Positions 27,539 through 37,412 of a stretch of DNA of 64,000 nucleotides are shown here, piece after piece. This stretch comes from Paenibacillus abyssi. GTDB taxonomy: Bacteria; Bacillota; Bacilli; Paenibacillales; Paenibacillaceae. Where the stretch lies: contig NZ_BMGR01000012.1 in assembly GCF_014640295.1 (NCBI RefSeq), positions 1 to 64,000 of the forward strand, written 5' to 3'. Every line of letters begins with the position of its first letter. Position 1 is the first letter of the stretch. The translations under genes and the position numbers were made by a program. Below the pieces are notes generated by a model, which worked only from the letters and a program-made list of their open reading frames with translations, was not told where the DNA came from and did not search any database.

Positions 27539-28492
27539 TTATGATCTCCGGCTGAGACGCACCCTCGGATCAACAACGCCGTACAGTAAATCAACGATCA
27601 AGTTGATCAGCACGTAGGAGGCCGCTATCAATAACACAACGCCCTGAAGTACCGCATAATCCCTCGATATAATGGATTGGACGAGCAATTGTCCGACACC
27701 AGGAATGCTGAATACCGATTCGATGACAACCGTACCTGCAATCAGATTGCCGAATGTTTGCCCGATCACGGTCAGAATTGGAATAAAAGCATTCCGCAAA
27801 GCATGTTTATACACGATGACAATATCCTTCACTCCTTTGGCCCGGGCTGTTTTGATATAGTTCATGCTCAGCACATCCAGCATAGACGATCTTGTCATCC
27901 GCGCAATTAGAGAGGCCTGAATAAAACCTAGAGCTGCGGCGGGCATGATGAGATATTTAAAGTGCTGCCACAATCCCGTGTCCATGGCACGGTATCCGGC
28001 CGCCGGCAGCCATCCGAGCTGTACGGCAAAAATGAGCGAGAGCAGCAGCGCGAGCAGGAAGCCCGGCAGGGAAATGCCAAGCAGTGATACGACCATGAAT
28101 GTCTGGTCGATTACGGTTCCTCTTCTTTTTGCCGCCACGATTCCCATCGGAATAGCGATCAGCATTGCAAAGCCCTGAGCTAAGACAGACAGGGACAGGG
28201 TTGGTCCGAGATGATCAACAAACAGCTCAAACACCGGCGCTTTCAAAAAAATCGAAGTTCCCAGATCGCCTGTAAAAAGGCCTCCGAACCAACTGAAAAA
28301 CTGCTGGATGATCGGACGATCCAGACCAAGTTCCTGGCGGAGCGCTTCAACCTCAGCTGGAGATGCATCCGCTCCAAGCATAACGGCAGCAGGATCGCCG
28401 GGGGTCAGATGGATAATAAAAAATACGACGACCGCCACGAACAACAAGACCGGAATCAGGGAAATCAAACGTTGAAGAATATAGATTTTCAA
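27539..28492 (-). CDS. Dipeptide/oligopeptide ABC transporter permease, OppB/DppB type
   Basis: A 318-residue permease with about six hydrophobic segments. It starts ILQRLISLIPVLLFVAVVVF and has FIIHLTPGDPAAVMLG, the OppB pattern; the EAA loop is TARAKGVKDIVIVYKHALRN. The open frame reaches 28561, but AAAGGGG stands seven bases before a TTG at 28492, which starts the protein exactly at the family N terminus. The hairpin between this gene and the binding protein may set the relative expression of the two. Confidence 0.92.
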   Translation of the reverse strand: MKIYILQRLISLIPVLLFVAVVVFFIIHLTPGDPAAVMLGADASPAEVEALRQELGLDRPIIQQFFSWFGGLFTGDLGTSIFLKAPVFELFVDHLGPTLSLSVLAQGFAMLIAIPMGIVAAKRRGTVIDQTFMVVSLLGISLPGFLLALLLSLIFAVQLGWLPAAGYRAMDTGLWQHFKYLIMPAAALGFIQASLIARMTRSSMLDVLSMNYIKTARAKGVKDIVIVYKHALRNAFIPILTVIGQTFGNLIAGTVVIESVFSIPGVGQLLVQSIISRDYAVLQGVVLLIAASYVLINLIVDLLYGVVDPRVRLSRRS

Positions 28493-28517
28493 AATGGTTC
28501 CCCTTTCTATCAATCCC

Positions 28518-28550
28518 CGCCCTCGCGCCTTATAAATGGCGCGAAGGCAG
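28518..28550 (-). terminator. Intercistronic hairpin between binding protein and permease genes
   Basis: TCGCGCC (28523-28529) pairs with GGCGCGA (28538-28544), with flanking partial pairs. No strong U-tract follows on the minus strand, so it looks more like a transcript-stabilising or partial-termination hairpin that keeps binding-protein mRNA above permease mRNA. Confidence 0.55.
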
Positions 28551-28564
28551 AACGATGGCAAAAG

Positions 28565-30139
28565 TTAATTTTCCAGATGAGTGTTCCACAAGAGCGGTCC
28601 GTGGAAATCAACAAAACCCTTCAGCTTGTTAGTCGAAGCTGTGACCTGCAGATAATGCCCGATGACAAGCACCGGATTTTCGTCCCAGAACGCTTCCTGC
28701 AACTTCACAAATGCGGCATGCGCCTGCTCTTGGGTTTGTGCCGCTTTAATCTCGGCTAGATAAGAATCAATAACAGAACTGTTTGTCCATCCCGGCCATT
28801 CTGTTTTTGAATCCAGGAACGGATATTGAAGCGGAGTGGCGCTCGCCGGAAACCCGGTGAAGAACATCTCATACTGGTCAGGTTTCGTACGGCGTTCGAG
28901 CAGTGTCGGCCAATCGATAACCTCAAGCTGCACGTTCATCCCGATTTCCTCCAGCATCTGCTGCGCAGCGACTGCAGAATTATACAGCGTATAGTATTCT
29001 CTTGCAGTAAGGATACGGACAGGCTCACCATTATAGCCCGCTTCAGCAAGCAACTGCTTTGCTTGTTCAGGATCATAAGCTTCGTAATTTTCCCTTCCCG
29101 CATCTGTGTACCATGAAATTTGTTCACTAAGCATTAATCCCGGATCGAGGCGGTAATACTCGGGCCCTGTAAAGGAAGCAGACATGAGTGCGGTCTTGTC
29201 TAGCGCCATATTTACCGCCTTCCGAATATCCGCGTTGGCAAGTACGCCTTCTTTCTTATTAAAAATCAACGTCTGAAGTCCGAATGGGTACAAGATCTTG
29301 CTTATATCGTCGTTGTTCTCAATTTGAGGCAGCGCGTCAAGCGGTATAACCGGAACAAAATCATACTCTCCGCTGATCAATCCGTTCACCTTTGTGGAAT
29401 CGTCTGGAACGGCATAATAATAAATGTCATCAAAATAGGCAATCTTCTCCCCCGACATTCCGTCTGCCGGTGTCGTTAACGGCTTGTACTCTTCAAATTT
29501 GGAAAAGTGCAAATACTGGTTCGGTCTCATCTCCACAAACTTGAACGGGCCTGTTCCGATATATTCTTTCACACCAGCTGCATCCGCTCCCTCGATGACT
29601 TCTTTGGGCATGATCGCCGGGAATTGCTGAAGCTCAGCCAAAGTGTACATCAACAGGAAGGATGGGGTCTCGACATGAAGTATGACTGTGTATTCATCTG
29701 CCGCCTCCCATGTCGAATTGCCGAGATTTGCCTTAGCCGTGGCACCCTCCTGCCATTTCTCCATGGAAGCGATAACGTCTTCCGCTTTCATTTCTTTGCC
29801 GTTATGGAATTGAATTCCCTTTCTCAACTTGAAGGTTACGGTTTTCCCATCCTCACTGCTCTCGAATGATTCAGCAAGCATCGGTACAACCTCATATTTG
29901 GAGTTCAGCGTCACGAGCGATTCAAAGATTTGTCTTGCTGTATGAGTGATCGCATTGGCGGTTGTCAAATGCGGATCCAGTGATGTCGGCAATACGCCAA
30001 AAGCAATCCGCAGCGTGCCTCCGGGTGTAATCTCCGTTTCTGCTGCAGCCGGTGCATTGCTGTTATTTGAGCTGCAGCCGAATAACGCTACTGAGAACAA
30101 CAATAATAACGTGACGATGTACGATGATTTTCTTTTCAT
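28565..30139 (-). CDS. Dipeptide-type ABC transporter substrate-binding lipoprotein (SBP family 5)
   Basis: A 524-residue extracellular binding lipoprotein. The N terminus is a lipoprotein signal peptide, MKRKSSYIVTLLLLFSVALF, with lipobox LFGC. Then GGTLRIAFGVLPTSLDPHL and TFKLRKGIQFHNGKEMKAEDV are the SBP_bac_5 signature. The frame is open to 30229, but GGAGTGGAGTCC precedes the ATG at 30139 and only that start gives a proper signal peptide. Known members bind dipeptides, oligopeptides, nickel or glutathione; the ligand here is not clear. It is the first gene of the importer-peptidase unit. Confidence 0.92.
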   Translation of the reverse strand: MKRKSSYIVTLLLLFSVALFGCSSNNSNAPAAAETEITPGGTLRIAFGVLPTSLDPHLTTANAITHTARQIFESLVTLNSKYEVVPMLAESFESSEDGKTVTFKLRKGIQFHNGKEMKAEDVIASMEKWQEGATAKANLGNSTWEAADEYTVILHVETPSFLLMYTLAELQQFPAIMPKEVIEGADAAGVKEYIGTGPFKFVEMRPNQYLHFSKFEEYKPLTTPADGMSGEKIAYFDDIYYYAVPDDSTKVNGLISGEYDFVPVIPLDALPQIENNDDISKILYPFGLQTLIFNKKEGVLANADIRKAVNMALDKTALMSASFTGPEYYRLDPGLMLSEQISWYTDAGRENYEAYDPEQAKQLLAEAGYNGEPVRILTAREYYTLYNSAVAAQQMLEEIGMNVQLEVIDWPTLLERRTKPDQYEMFFTGFPASATPLQYPFLDSKTEWPGWTNSSVIDSYLAEIKAAQTQEQAHAAFVKLQEAFWDENPVLVIGHYLQVTASTNKLKGFVDFHGPLLWNTHLEN

Positions 30140-30229
30140 GGACTCCACTCCCTGTTTTATATTTTTGTTTGTATTTGATGGCTGCTTTATCGATCTCGCT
30201 TCCGAAAAGCTAATAGAGCATGCCTCCAC

Positions 30230-30450
30230 CCCCTTATCAGGTTAACAATTATGTAAGATTAAATAACATTTAAAAACCACAAAACAGTCAAAGTAGTAAG
30301 ATTAATGTCGATTCTAGAACTATTTCGCACATTGATTACAACTCATGTATAGATTATATAACATAAATCACGTTCTGAAATAGACGAAATGTACTATAGT
30401 AAACCCTTAAATTGTTGCATTACGTACATTGAATGGATGACTACAAAAAT
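30230..30450. other. AT-rich intergenic region upstream of the importer unit
   Basis: No reading frame of interest. It should hold the promoter of the binding-protein operon on the minus strand. Repeated TATA-rich segments (for example near 30355 and 30392, ACTATAG) are present, but I cannot choose a promoter with confidence. ACTATAG also occurs near 35516 upstream of the aminotransferase gene. Confidence 0.5.
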
Positions 30451-30490
30451 AGAAAAGCCGGAAAAAGCCGTTACTTCCCGCTTTTTCCGA
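30451..30490 (-). terminator. Rho-independent terminator overlapping the end of the DMT gene
   Basis: On the minus strand GGAAAAAGC pairs with GCTTTTTCC and is followed by GGCTTTTC and TATTTTTG. The stem overlaps the last codons of the DMT gene. Confidence 0.7.
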
Positions 30491-31406
30491 CTCCAGTTCG
30501 AAGATGATGCGATAGGGGAAAATCTCTGCTCTTCGCAGATTGATACGAGGATAAGAACACACCAGATAACACTAGAATAACACCGGCAAATTGACTGGCG
30601 TGAATGCTGCTGCCCGTCAAAACAGCAATCAGCATCGTTGTTACCGGAACGAGATTGAAAAAGATAGCCGTTCGATTAGCGCCGATCGCAGCGATGCCTT
30701 GGTTCCACCACAAATAAGCAAGCACCGTTCCAAAGACAGCCATGAATACTACAGCACCCCAAGCGGGCGCGGCTGAGCCAGCCATCTCAGTTTCCCCGGA
30801 TGAAAATCTAAGAAATGGCAGAAAACAGATGGCACCGATTAGCATTGTCATCGCGCTCGTCGCCAGCGGTGTACTGTTTGGCAGCAGCTTCCGGCCTAAT
30901 ACTCCGTATGCCGCCCAGCAGGCATTGCCGGCAAATACGAGCAAATCTCCGCTAGATACTGCATGCAGCTTTGAAAATTCTCCTCCGGTTATTACAAACA
31001 AAACCCCGAAAAAGGAGATCGCGATACCCGCGGCCTGACGATACGTGATTCGATCCTTCAACAGAAGCGCTGACAGAGCGACCGTTACAGACGGATTCGC
31101 CGCAGTGATGAGTGAAGCATTCACAGAAGAGGTAGCGTTTAATCCGATGAAAACCAATGCATTCGTGCCGAAAATCCCTATGAAGCCAACGAAGAAATAT
31201 CGGGAAAATTGACTGCTTATCTCACGCCAGACAGGCCGTTCCTTCCACCAAAAGAAAATCATCATACCGATCGCGGCCAACGTGAACCGCCAAGCAACAA
31301 CGCTCATCGACCCGAGCGTCTCGACTGCCAGTTTTCCAAGATTGAAATTGGAGCCCCAAAACATAGCGGAACCGATGAGCATAAGGTAAATCAATAGATT
31401 GCTCAT
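30471..31406 (-). CDS. DMT superfamily (EamA) transporter
   Basis: A 311-residue permease made of two EamA repeats and about ten hydrophobic segments. The first repeat starts MLIGSAMFWGSNFNLGKLA, and NASLITAANPSVTVALSALLL is the conserved end of repeat one. Members export amino acids, purines or metabolites. The frame is open to a TTG at 31421 that overlaps the ald stop (TTGA); the ATG at 31406 is equally possible and no ribosome-binding site settles the matter. Coupling to ald suggests it exports an amino acid or intermediate of the same pathway, such as alanine; that is inference. Confidence 0.85.
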   Translation of the reverse strand: MSNLLIYLMLIGSAMFWGSNFNLGKLAVETLGSMSVVAWRFTLAAIGMMIFFWWKERPVWREISSQFSRYFFVGFIGIFGTNALVFIGLNATSSVNASLITAANPSVTVALSALLLKDRITYRQAAGIAISFFGVLFVITGGEFSKLHAVSSGDLLVFAGNACWAAYGVLGRKLLPNSTPLATSAMTMLIGAICFLPFLRFSSGETEMAGSAAPAWGAVVFMAVFGTVLAYLWWNQGIAAIGANRTAIFFNLVPVTTMLIAVLTGSSIHASQFAGVILVLSGVFLSSYQSAKSRDFPLSHHLRTGVGKSGK

Positions 31407-31417
31407 GCCAGGCAGAT

Positions 31418-32548
31418 TCAACGAGCCAATATCGGATGAAACAGCCCATTTACATTGAAGTATTCGTAACCATGCACATCTGCCACGGGCTTGTAGGTTA
31501 CTTTTCCGCCTGCGGCATTCACTCCTCTTGCAAGAGCCTTACTTTGGCTTGTGGCCGATTGAACGCCAAGATCGGCGATTTGCAATGCATAAGGAATCGT
31601 CACGTTAGTCAGCGCGAGCGTAGAAGTACGCGGTACGGCTCCAGGCATATTGGCGACGGCATAATGCACGACACCAAATTTCTCATAAGTCGGCTTACTG
31701 TGTGTCGTAATCCGATCAATCGTCTCAATAGACCCGCCTTGATCAATCGCGACATCGACAATGACCGAACCCGGCTGCATATTCTTTACCATCGCTTCCG
31801 TTACAAGGCGAGGCGCCCGAGCACCCGGAATCAGCACTGCTCCGACAACCAGGTCCGCCCGCTTAACCGCTTCTTCAATGTTATAACTGTTCGATATGAT
31901 CGTTTTCAGCCGCCCCCTGAACTGATCATCGAGTTGTCGGAGACGATCCGGATTGATATCGGCCACCGTAACGCTCGCACCTAGTCCGATCGCCATCTTC
32001 GCCGCATTCGTTCCGACAATGCCTCCCCCGATGATGACAACCTCCGCAGGCAGTACACCCGGAACTCCGCCGAGCAGAACCCCTTTGCCGCCATGCGGAT
32101 GCTCCAGGAATTGCGCGCCGATCTGAATCGACATACGGCCAGCCACTTCGCTCATCGGTGCCAGCAAAGGCAGGGAGCCGTTGTCAAGCTGAATCGTTTC
32201 ATAAGCGATAGCTGTTACTTTATGATCAATCAGAGCCTTCGTCAGTTCACGCTCAGGCGCTAAGTGAAGGTAAGTGAACAGAATTAAATGTTCTCTGAAA
32301 TATCCGTATTCCTCAGGCAACGGTTCTTTGACCTTCAAGACAAGATCGGCAGACCAAGCCTCCCCTGCACTGACCACAATCTGAGCTCCGGCTTCTTCAT
32401 ACACCTGGTTCGTAAAGCCGCTGCCCATTCCTGCATCGGTCTCGATTCGAACCTGATGCCCATGTTTTATGAACTGCGCAACACCGGCCGGCGTAATGGC
32501 CACACGGTTTTCATTGTTTTTTATTTCTTTTGGAACCCCGATAATCAT
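31418..32548 (-). CDS. ald: Alanine dehydrogenase
   Basis: A 376-residue NAD-dependent L-alanine dehydrogenase. It begins [20 protein letters not shown] and has the substrate-binding [24 protein letters not shown]-type segment, and NAD-binding [21 protein letters not shown]. The C-terminal half has [14 protein letters not shown]. It interconverts L-alanine and pyruvate plus ammonium. In this operon it would recycle the alanine made by a pyruvate-dependent aminotransferase back to pyruvate. ATG follows AAAGGAG. It is 20 bases after the semialdehyde dehydrogenase. Confidence 0.95.
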   Translation of the reverse strand: MIIGVPKEIKNNENRVAITPAGVAQFIKHGHQVRIETDAGMGSGFTNQVYEEAGAQIVVSAGEAWSADLVLKVKEPLPEEYGYFREHLILFTYLHLAPERELTKALIDHKVTAIAYETIQLDNGSLPLLAPMSEVAGRMSIQIGAQFLEHPHGGKGVLLGGVPGVLPAEVVIIGGGIVGTNAAKMAIGLGASVTVADINPDRLRQLDDQFRGRLKTIISNSYNIEEAVKRADLVVGAVLIPGARAPRLVTEAMVKNMQPGSVIVDVAIDQGGSIETIDRITTHSKPTYEKFGVVHYAVANMPGAVPRTSTLALTNVTIPYALQIADLGVQSATSQSKALARGVNAAGGKVTYKPVADVHGYEYFNVNGLFHPILAR

Positions 32549-32568
32549 ATCCGTTAAACTCCTTTCGT

Positions 32569-34029
32569 TTACCAGCGCGCGGTAATCATTTTTTTTCGGG
32601 TATAAAATTCAACGCCATCCTGTCCATTCGCATGCAAATCTCCGTAGAAGGAATTTTTCCAGCCTGAGAAGGGGAAAAAAGCCATTGGAGCCGGTACACC
32701 AAGGTTTACGCCAAGCATGCCCGATTCGATGTTTTCACGGAATGTACGGGCATTGCTTCCGCTTCGGGTGTAGATACAGGCTCCGTTACCGAACTCCGAT
32801 TGATTCGACAGTTCAATCGCTTCGTCAAGCGTAGTGACGCGAACTATCGAGAGTACAGGTGCAAAAATTTCATCTTTCCAAATTTTCATCTCGGTTGTCA
32901 CCTGATCAAATAGGGTAGGACCTACGAAATAACCCTTGCCTTCATAAGCGGCATCCTTCCGCCCATCACGAACGAGCACAGCCCCCTCAGCAATACCTGC
33001 TTCAATATAGCTTATCGTCCGTTGTTTCTGGGATTCACGGATGACAGGGCCAAGAAACACCTCGTTGTCCAGCCCATTGCCGATTGTTAGAGCATCAGCC
33101 GCTTCCGTGAGCTTCTCAAGCAAAGGCTCGGCTACGTCACCTACCGCTACAACAACGGATGCAGCCATGCATCTTTCGCCCGCCGAACCAAATGCCGCGC
33201 TTATAATTTGTTGGACAGCCAGTTCCAGATCAGCATCCGGCATCACGATGGAGTGATTTTTGGCGCCTGCCAGCGCCTGCACGCGCTTGCCGTGAGCTGC
33301 CGCGGTCTTGTATACGTATTCGGCCACAGGTTGAGAACCGACAAATGATACAGCCTTTATGTCCGGATGCTCCAACAGGCCGTTGACAATCTCATGTGCC
33401 CCATGCACGATATTCAGTACGCCTGCCGGCAGTCCGGCCTCCGCAAACAGCTCGGCCAACCGATTGGCCAATAGCGGCGTACGCTCTGACGGCTTCAGAA
33501 TAAACGCATTGCCGCAAGCAATGGCAAGCGGGAACATCCAGCAGGGCACCATCATCGGAAAGTTAAAGGGCGTGATCCCTCCAACAACACCGATTGGGTA
33601 ACGATACATGCCGGATTCAAGATTAGTTGCAATATCGGGCAGCTGCCGGCCCATCATCAGGCTGGGAGCGCCTGCCGCAAACTCTACGCATTCGATTCCC
33701 CGCTGCACTTCGCCATATGCCTCTTCGTAGCTCTTGCCGTTCTCCGTTGTAATCAGCGTGGCTAACTCCTCCCAATGCTCGACAAGCAGCTGCTGATACT
33801 TGAATAGGATGCGGGCTCTTCTGGGTACCGCGGTTTTCCCCCAGCTTACGGACGCTTTTTGGGCCGCTGCTGCCGCAAGCTCCAGATCGACCCGGTTGGA
33901 TAGCGGAACATAGGCCAGCAGCTCCTCCGTAGCAGGGTTAATAACCGCTTCCTGCTCAGCGGAGGAAGACTCGATCCATTGGCCTCCGATATAGTTTTGT
34001 ATTACAGTTTGTTTAATATTGATAGTCAT
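32569..34029 (-). CDS. mmsA: CoA-acylating (methyl)malonate-semialdehyde dehydrogenase
   Basis: A 486-residue aldehyde dehydrogenase. The N terminus [21 protein letters not shown] and [20 protein letters not shown] are the MmsA/IolA pattern. The catalytic cysteine is in [14 protein letters not shown], and the usual nucleophile-side glutamate of non-acylating ALDHs is not evident, in line with the CoA-dependent subgroup. It converts malonate semialdehyde to acetyl-CoA (or methylmalonate semialdehyde to propionyl-CoA) with CO2 release. Between an aminotransferase and ald it fits beta-alanine degradation. ATG follows AAAGGAGAAAGGCAA. Confidence 0.92.
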   Translation of the reverse strand: MTINIKQTVIQNYIGGQWIESSSAEQEAVINPATEELLAYVPLSNRVDLELAAAAAQKASVSWGKTAVPRRARILFKYQQLLVEHWEELATLITTENGKSYEEAYGEVQRGIECVEFAAGAPSLMMGRQLPDIATNLESGMYRYPIGVVGGITPFNFPMMVPCWMFPLAIACGNAFILKPSERTPLLANRLAELFAEAGLPAGVLNIVHGAHEIVNGLLEHPDIKAVSFVGSQPVAEYVYKTAAAHGKRVQALAGAKNHSIVMPDADLELAVQQIISAAFGSAGERCMAASVVVAVGDVAEPLLEKLTEAADALTIGNGLDNEVFLGPVIRESQKQRTISYIEAGIAEGAVLVRDGRKDAAYEGKGYFVGPTLFDQVTTEMKIWKDEIFAPVLSIVRVTTLDEAIELSNQSEFGNGACIYTRSGSNARTFRENIESGMLGVNLGVPAPMAFFPFSGWKNSFYGDLHANGQDGVEFYTRKKMITARW

Positions 34030-34072
34030 TTGCCTTTCTCCTTTCGTCTACTGGATGTAATAAATTGCTTTG

Positions 34073-35458
34073 TCAATTGAGCAGATCGAACACTTCAACC
34101 AGCGTATCCACAATAAAATCCAAGTCTTCATCGGTCGTCACAAAAGGCGGACACAAAGTTAGAATGTTGCTGAAGCCCGGAACTGTATCGCCGTTTTTGC
34201 CGATCAGAAGCCCTCTATTTTTACATTCGGCCATAATGAACATCACCTTGTCGGCAGAGGCCGGCAGCTTAGTTTCCTTGTCTTCTACCATTTCGATCCC
34301 GGCGATGAGTCCAAAGCTTCGGATATCTCCCACATTAGGATGGTTCATCAACACCTCAAGTTTTTGACGCAGATTCACGCCCAATACGGCAGCACGCTCC
34401 ACCAATCGCTCCTCCTCGATGATTTCCATATTTTTCAGGGCAACAGCGCAGGAAACGGGGTTGCCGCCAAACGTATTGACATGCCGGAAATGGGTGTCGG
34501 CACCCGGGCCCTTAAACTTCTCGTATATTTCATCCTTTACCGCGGTTGCGGAAAGCGGAGAGTAGGCACTTGTAATGCCTTTAGCCATTGTGACGATATC
34601 CGGTTTCACGCCGTAATTTTGATGGCCGAACGACTTGCCCGAACGCCCGAATCCACAGATCACTTCATCAATAATCATCAGAACGCCGTACTTATCGCAG
34701 ATTTCTCTTACCGCTCCCAAATATTCCTGAGGGGGCACGATTACACCGCCTCCAGTAATAACCGGCTCCAGGATGACACCTGCTACAGTGTCCGGACCTT
34801 CCCAATTAATCACGTCCTCGTACGCTTGGGCGCACTCCAGTTTGCAATCCTTGTACGTTTTTCCGAAGGGGCAGCGGTAGCAATACGGAGGGGGGATATG
34901 CTGAAAACCGACGCCAAGCGGCTCATACTTTGTTTTCCGCTGCGCTTGGCCCGTGGCCCCTAATGCCCCCATCGAATTGCCGTGATAGGCACGGTGCCTG
35001 GAAATGAATTTATACCTTAGAGGTTCACCGTTCTGATGGTGATATTGGCGCGCAATCTTGAATGCCACTTCATTAGCGTCCGAACCCGAATTGGAATAGA
35101 ACATTCGGTATCCTCCACCGAGCCACTCATTCACCTTCTCGGACAGTTGAATCGCCGGCAGATGGCTTTGGTTGAGCGGATAGTAAGCCAGCGTCTTCAT
35201 TTGCTGCGCTGCGGCATCCGCAATTTCTTCGCGGCCATGACCGACATTGACACACCATAAACCCGACATTCCGTCAAAATAACGGTTGCCATCCACATCC
35301 GTTATCCAGCTTCCCTCACCTGATACAGCAATCAGCGGATTGGGATTATGAGGCGAAATATGATGCCATAGATACTTTCGGTCTTTTTCCAGCAGCGCTT
35401 CCTTATCGAAATTGGAAGAATGCGATTGATCCATAACTTCAACTGATTTCTTACTCAT
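34073..35458 (-). CDS. Class III omega-amino acid aminotransferase (beta-alanine/taurine:pyruvate type)
   Basis: A 462-residue PLP aminotransferase of the ornithine/GABA/omega type. Marks are YFDGMSGLWCVNVGHGREE, MFYSNSGSDANEVAFKIAR, the SRHRAYHGNSMGALGATG segment, VIIDEVICGFGRSGKSFG with the PLP-binding Asp, and the Schiff-base lysine in VTMAKGITSAYSPL. A cysteine cluster CYRCPFGKTYKDCKLEC, seen in some omega-aminotransferases, is present. The ATG at 35482 lacks a ribosome-binding site; AGGGTGCAGAT precedes the ATG at 35458. The companion mmsA and ald genes point to beta-alanine:pyruvate transamination, with taurine or GABA as alternatives. Expression probably depends on the divergent PucR gene. 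Confidence 0.88.
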   Translation of the reverse strand: MSKKSVEVMDQSHSSNFDKEALLEKDRKYLWHHISPHNPNPLIAVSGEGSWITDVDGNRYFDGMSGLWCVNVGHGREEIADAAAQQMKTLAYYPLNQSHLPAIQLSEKVNEWLGGGYRMFYSNSGSDANEVAFKIARQYHHQNGEPLRYKFISRHRAYHGNSMGALGATGQAQRKTKYEPLGVGFQHIPPPYCYRCPFGKTYKDCKLECAQAYEDVINWEGPDTVAGVILEPVITGGGVIVPPQEYLGAVREICDKYGVLMIIDEVICGFGRSGKSFGHQNYGVKPDIVTMAKGITSAYSPLSATAVKDEIYEKFKGPGADTHFRHVNTFGGNPVSCAVALKNMEIIEEERLVERAAVLGVNLRQKLEVLMNHPNVGDIRSFGLIAGIEMVEDKETKLPASADKVMFIMAECKNRGLLIGKNGDTVPGFSNILTLCPPFVTTDEDLDFIVDTLVEVFDLLN

Positions 35459-35482
35459 ATCTGCACCCTGCCTTCCAGTCAT

Positions 35483-35738
35483 ATTGATAGTTAAATGTTA
35501 ACTTCATTGACACACTATAGCATCATACAAAATGATTGATGTTTGCCCTGAATGTAGTTACAAAATGTATAACCAAAATGGAAAAATGCAAAGAATTGCA
35601 GTTGCCGCCTGCAAACTATCAAGGATATTCACTCGGTATATGTCATGTATAATGACATAATTGTTCCATAATCCGTTTTTTTATGGTATTCTTGTCCGTA
35701 AAATTTGCAGAATGAAACTTGTTTTGGAGGAAATCGAC
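35483..35738. promoter_or_regulatory. Divergent regulatory region, PucR / aminotransferase operon
   Basis: The region separates two divergent units. A perfect inverted repeat TATGTCAT-GTATA-ATGACATA lies at 35639-35659, about 80 bases before the pucR start, and is the best operator candidate. On the minus strand TATAGT near 35517 could be the -10 of the aminotransferase operon. The operator of this regulator is not known to me. Confidence 0.5.
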
Positions 35739-37403
35739 GTGGACAATGATCAAACCTTGAACGTTCGCAGCCTGTTAAAGCGGCCTTTATTCCAACAAGC
35801 TAAACTGCTTGCCGGCAAAAGAGGCATCTCCCGCAATGTAGGATGGATACACATTTTGGAGATTACCTCGGCAACACCCTTTACAAATAAGAACGATCTC
35901 ATCCTTACAACCGGTCTGGGCATCCACCAGTTTGCCGATGAAAGAATGGGCTACCTGCAGCAATTAATCGCGCAGGAAGCGGCAGGCTTGTGCATTGAAC
36001 TCAATCCCTACTTTCCTGAGGTGCCTCAAGAGATGATTCAACTCGCGAATCAGCATGATTTTCCGATCATCGTCTTTGAAACGCCGGTACGATTCGTCGA
36101 CATCACTCAGGATGTTCACGCATTGTTGATTAACAAGCAGTATCAAATCTTAAAAGATATGGAACAATTTGCGCGTAAGCTGCAACAAATGTCTCTGGAT
36201 TCAACGAATATTCAAAACATCCTGCGCCTGCTGCAGGAGCATACATCCTCTCAAGTCATATACTATTCATTAATTGATAAAAGCCTGTTTGCCCCTCCGG
36301 TTTCTCCGAAGATCGCCCAAGACATCATCTCCCGCTACCGGAGCGAAATTGACAATGATGCCATCGGTTCTAAAGAAAGCACCGTTTTTGTCTTAAATGA
36401 GAAGAAGCAAATCATCTCCCAACCCGTCATCTGTCTTGGCCAAACGTTATCCTATGTTGGAATTTTACTGCATGACAAAGAACCGACCGATTATATGATC
36501 CTGCTGCTCGATTATGTCGTCAAAGCAGTGGCCCATATATTGCTCAGAAAATTGTTCATTGAACATAAATCGTCAGAAAACCAGGCGCAGCTCATTAATG
36601 ACATTCTGCAATATAAAGTGGAGAATGAGGAACAAGCACTCGCGCGAATCGGGCTGCGTCCGCTTAACAAAGGAAATTATCTGTTTCTTGGTGGATTGAT
36701 CGAGATTGAGCATGATTTGGTTATGGATGATGAGGGGGAATTAGAGGCCTTAACGCAAGATATTGTCGTGCTGCTTCGTTCATTGCTATCCAAGAACGGC
36801 ATCTATAATTTACTACTTGTCAAGAACAATCAAATTTATGTCTTATGCATCCGCGAATCATTCTCAGACAACCCGGGATCGAAGATTATCAAGGAACCTC
36901 TATTAAAAACTACGGAACAGTTGAAAACAGCTATTAATTATAACCTGTCAAAGCATATCAAAATTATTTCAGGTTTCGGAAATCTAAAGCCCAAGCTGGT
37001 GGAAGCGGCCCAGAGCTTTAAAGAGGCCTTTGATACCATATCGGTCGCAAGAATGCTGCCGCGGCCGATTCATCCGTTCTATGATGAATTGGGCATCTAT
37101 CAGCTATTTAAGGGGATGACTGATGAGCATATACTGACTTCTTATGTCTCTGCCCATCTGGGTCCCGTATTGGATCATGATAACAAAAACAATTCCTTCC
37201 TGCTTGAAACGCTTGACCAATATCTCTCCTGTATGGGGGCCAAGCAGGAAACGGCGGAACGCCTGTTCATCCATCGCCAGACGTTATATCATCGGTTGGA
37301 TAAATTGGAGGAGCTGCTCGGTGAGGGCTTTCTTCGACCGGAGAAACGAATTAACCTGGAGGTTGCGCTGAGAGCGTATGAAATTGTCGGAAGAGCGCTG
37401 TAA
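35739..37403 (+). CDS. pucR: PucR family transcriptional regulator
   Basis: A 554-residue regulator. The N-terminal PucR domain starts LNVRSLLKRPLFQQAKLLAG and continues LILTTGLGIHQF. A GGDEF-like/CdaR linker region follows, and the C-terminal helix-turn-helix is CMGAKQETAERLFIHRQTLYHRLDKLEELLG-type (read as ETAERLFIHRQTLYHRLDKL). The longest frame begins at 35661, but GGAGG stands eight bases before a GTG at 35739. In B. subtilis PucR controls purine catabolism; relatives control GABA and amino-acid catabolism. Its divergent position indicates control of the aminotransferase-mmsA-ald operon and perhaps the importer. Gene symbol is by family; orthology to B. subtilis pucR is not shown. Confidence 0.88.
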   Translation: MDNDQTLNVRSLLKRPLFQQAKLLAGKRGISRNVGWIHILEITSATPFTNKNDLILTTGLGIHQFADERMGYLQQLIAQEAAGLCIELNPYFPEVPQEMIQLANQHDFPIIVFETPVRFVDITQDVHALLINKQYQILKDMEQFARKLQQMSLDSTNIQNILRLLQEHTSSQVIYYSLIDKSLFAPPVSPKIAQDIISRYRSEIDNDAIGSKESTVFVLNEKKQIISQPVICLGQTLSYVGILLHDKEPTDYMILLLDYVVKAVAHILLRKLFIEHKSSENQAQLINDILQYKVENEEQALARIGLRPLNKGNYLFLGGLIEIEHDLVMDDEGELEALTQDIVVLLRSLLSKNGIYNLLLVKNNQIYVLCIRESFSDNPGSKIIKEPLLKTTEQLKTAINYNLSKHIKIISGFGNLKPKLVEAAQSFKEAFDTISVARMLPRPIHPFYDELGIYQLFKGMTDEHILTSYVSAHLGPVLDHDNKNNSFLLETLDQYLSCMGAKQETAERLFIHRQTLYHRLDKLEELLGEGFLRPEKRINLEVALRAYEIVGRAL

Positions 37404-37412
37404 GCCCTCAGC

